The notes under the pieces: generated by a model
Databases searched by the model: none
Told to the model about the DNA's origin: nothing
Seen by the model: the letters and a program-made list of their open reading frames with translations, nothing else
In this document: in pieces, positions 4,132-5,013 of the stretch
Position numbering within the stretch: position 1 is the stretch's first letter
Layout of the letters: each line of letters begins with the position of its first letter
Translations under genes and position numbers: made by a program
Assembly (NCBI GenBank): GCA_902796775.1
Contig: CADBQK010000385.1
Location: 1-5,013 of the forward strand
DNA from: an uncultured Lachnospiraceae bacterium
GTDB lineage: Bacteria > Bacillota_A > Clostridia > Lachnospirales > Lachnospiraceae
Reading direction: 5' to 3'
Length of the DNA: 5,013 bases

Positions 4132-5013
4132 ATGATTATGAACTGCGCACAGTATACCGGACCATGCCGCTGCGGGCGGACGCATACTCTGGAGACCAGA
4201 AAAGTTGTGGTTGACTATGGCGCTCTGGATCACTTTGAGGAATACATGGAGGAACTCGGTCTCACGGGCAGACGGGCTGTCGTGTATGACACGATCATTT
4301 ATGGCCTGACAGAAGGAAAGCACGTCAAGGCAGACCAGGAAATCGTGCTGGAAGCCAAAGGACTCTTTTCTGAAAAAGGCCTGATCGAAGACATGATGAA
4401 GAAGCTGGATCATCCGGACGTCATCGTTGCTTTCGGAGCCGGCACAATTATGGACTTCGGCCGCTACCCTGCCTATCAGCTGGGAATCCCGTTTGTGGCG
4501 ATCCCGACACTGGCAAGTTCTGACGGATTCACGGCGAACATCTGCTCTGTCGTGATAGACGGTCAGAAAAAGTCCATCCCCATGAAGGCACCGGATCTTG
4601 TCGTGGCTGATCTTGACATTATCAAGGGAGCACCGGCGCGACTGGTTGCCAGCGGAATCAATGATATCCTGGCAAAATACATTTCTCTTGTCGACTGGAG
4701 AATTTCGCATCTTGTGGACGGAGAGTATTTCTGCCCCATGGTGGCAGAACTGGCAGAGCACGCGCTTGATCTGATGCAGAAAGCGGCAGATCAGTATGCT
4801 GCGACAGGAATTGCCGATCATGAGGCGATGACAATGGCGCAGATGGAGAGCGGCCTGACCATGCAGCTCCTGGATCACTCCCGTGCGGCATCCGGTGCGG
4901 AGCATCTGATGGCACATCTGGTTGAGATGAAACCCCCGCGCTTTGAGAAAGCAGAAGGAATCCATGGTGAGTGCGTCGGCGTCGGTACGTTCCAGTGCTG
5001 CAAGCTGTATCAC
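4132..5013 (+). CDS. egsA: sn-glycerol-1-phosphate dehydrogenase (AraM/EgsA family), 3'-truncated by window edge
   Basis: The frame is open for 294 codons to the window end; family members have roughly 350-450 residues, so about the last quarter is missing. Members reduce dihydroxyacetone phosphate to sn-glycerol-1-phosphate with NAD(P)H in the cytosol and belong to the metal-dependent Fe-ADH/dehydroquinate synthase superfamily. Visible motifs: N-terminal CRCGRTHTLETRKVVV (12-27) typical of bacterial members, the nucleotide-binding FGAGTIMDFGRYPAY (101-115), PTLASSDGFTAN (125-136), and SGINDILAKYISLVDW (174-189). They continue with SRAASGAEHLMAHLVEM (250-266) and GIHGECVGVG (276-285). The metal ligands expected for the family, Asp178, His258 and His278, are all present. 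Many relatives read G-F-G-D where this protein has G-I-N-D; the Asp is kept. The gene is divergent from the TRAP operon and has its own promoter. A generic glycerol dehydrogenase is less likely because of the SGAEH and SSDGF motifs. The family is well supported; G1P specificity is inferred, and a long antisense open frame across the gene is a coding-bias shadow. Confidence 0.9.
   Translation, partial: MIMNCAQYTGPCRCGRTHTLETRKVVVDYGALDHFEEYMEELGLTGRRAVVYDTIIYGLTEGKHVKADQEIVLEAKGLFSEKGLIEDMMKKLDHPDVIVAFGAGTIMDFGRYPAYQLGIPFVAIPTLASSDGFTANICSVVIDGQKKSIPMKAPDLVVADLDIIKGAPARLVASGINDILAKYISLVDWRISHLVDGEYFCPMVAELAEHALDLMQKAADQYAATGIADHEAMTMAQMESGLTMQLLDHSRAASGAEHLMAHLVEMKPPRFEKAEGIHGECVGVGTFQCCKLYH

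Noticed and set aside
4018..5013. Long minus-strand open frame opposite the dehydrogenase gene
   Set aside because: The translated protein is rich in His, Cys and Arg with no recognisable domain or ribosome site, while the plus strand encodes a clear family protein with all catalytic motifs. It is a shadow of codon bias.
1..5013. CRISPR array, tRNA, rRNA, insertion sequence or attachment site
   Set aside because: No regularly spaced repeat series, cloverleaf-like sequence, transposase frame or terminal inverted repeat was seen on either strand.

Overview
The window looks like chromosomal DNA of an anaerobic low-to-mid GC Firmicute, most likely a Clostridia/Lachnospiraceae-type gut or rumen bacterium. 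The reasons are strong AAGGAGG-type ribosome binding sites, sigma-A-like TTGACA-N17-TATATT promoters, a Gram-positive-style membrane protein of YcxB-like type, and a bacterial AraM/EgsA-type glycerol-1-phosphate dehydrogenase. The taxonomic call is an inference from gene style; there is no rRNA or marker gene here.

Layout from left to right: (1) the 3' part of a plus-strand gene for a small membrane-anchored YcxB-like protein (to 502). (2) A rho-independent terminator in the convergent gap (527-559), with its U-tract on the minus strand. (3) A minus-strand tripartite TRAP transporter operon read in the order dctP (3652-2618), dctQ (about 2500-1907), dctM (1907-579). dctP and dctQ are separated by a strong intergenic hairpin; dctQ and dctM overlap by one base (TGATG) with a strong Shine-Dalgarno inside the end of dctQ. 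(4) A gene-free divergent control region of about 480 bp (3653-4131), rich in inverted and direct repeats, with one good promoter on each strand and a predicted dctP leader of about 205 nt. (5) A plus-strand sn-glycerol-1-phosphate dehydrogenase gene (from 4132) that runs off the right edge.

The most striking point is that dctP, otherwise complete from signal peptide to C-terminus (345 codons), is interrupted by one in-frame amber codon (TAG at 3499-3497, codon 52). No frameshift or other lesion is visible, so it is a fresh nonsense mutation, a sequencing or assembly error, or a read-through codon. If it is a real stop, the secreted solute receptor is lost while both membrane subunits remain intact.

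How the genes could work together: DctP would bind an organic acid (the conserved carboxylate-binding Arg is present) outside the membrane and hand it to the Na+-coupled DctQM permease. The divergent dehydrogenase interconverts dihydroxyacetone phosphate and sn-glycerol-1-phosphate. The shared, repeat-rich promoter region suggests common control, but the sequence alone does not reveal a metabolic link or the transported substrate.
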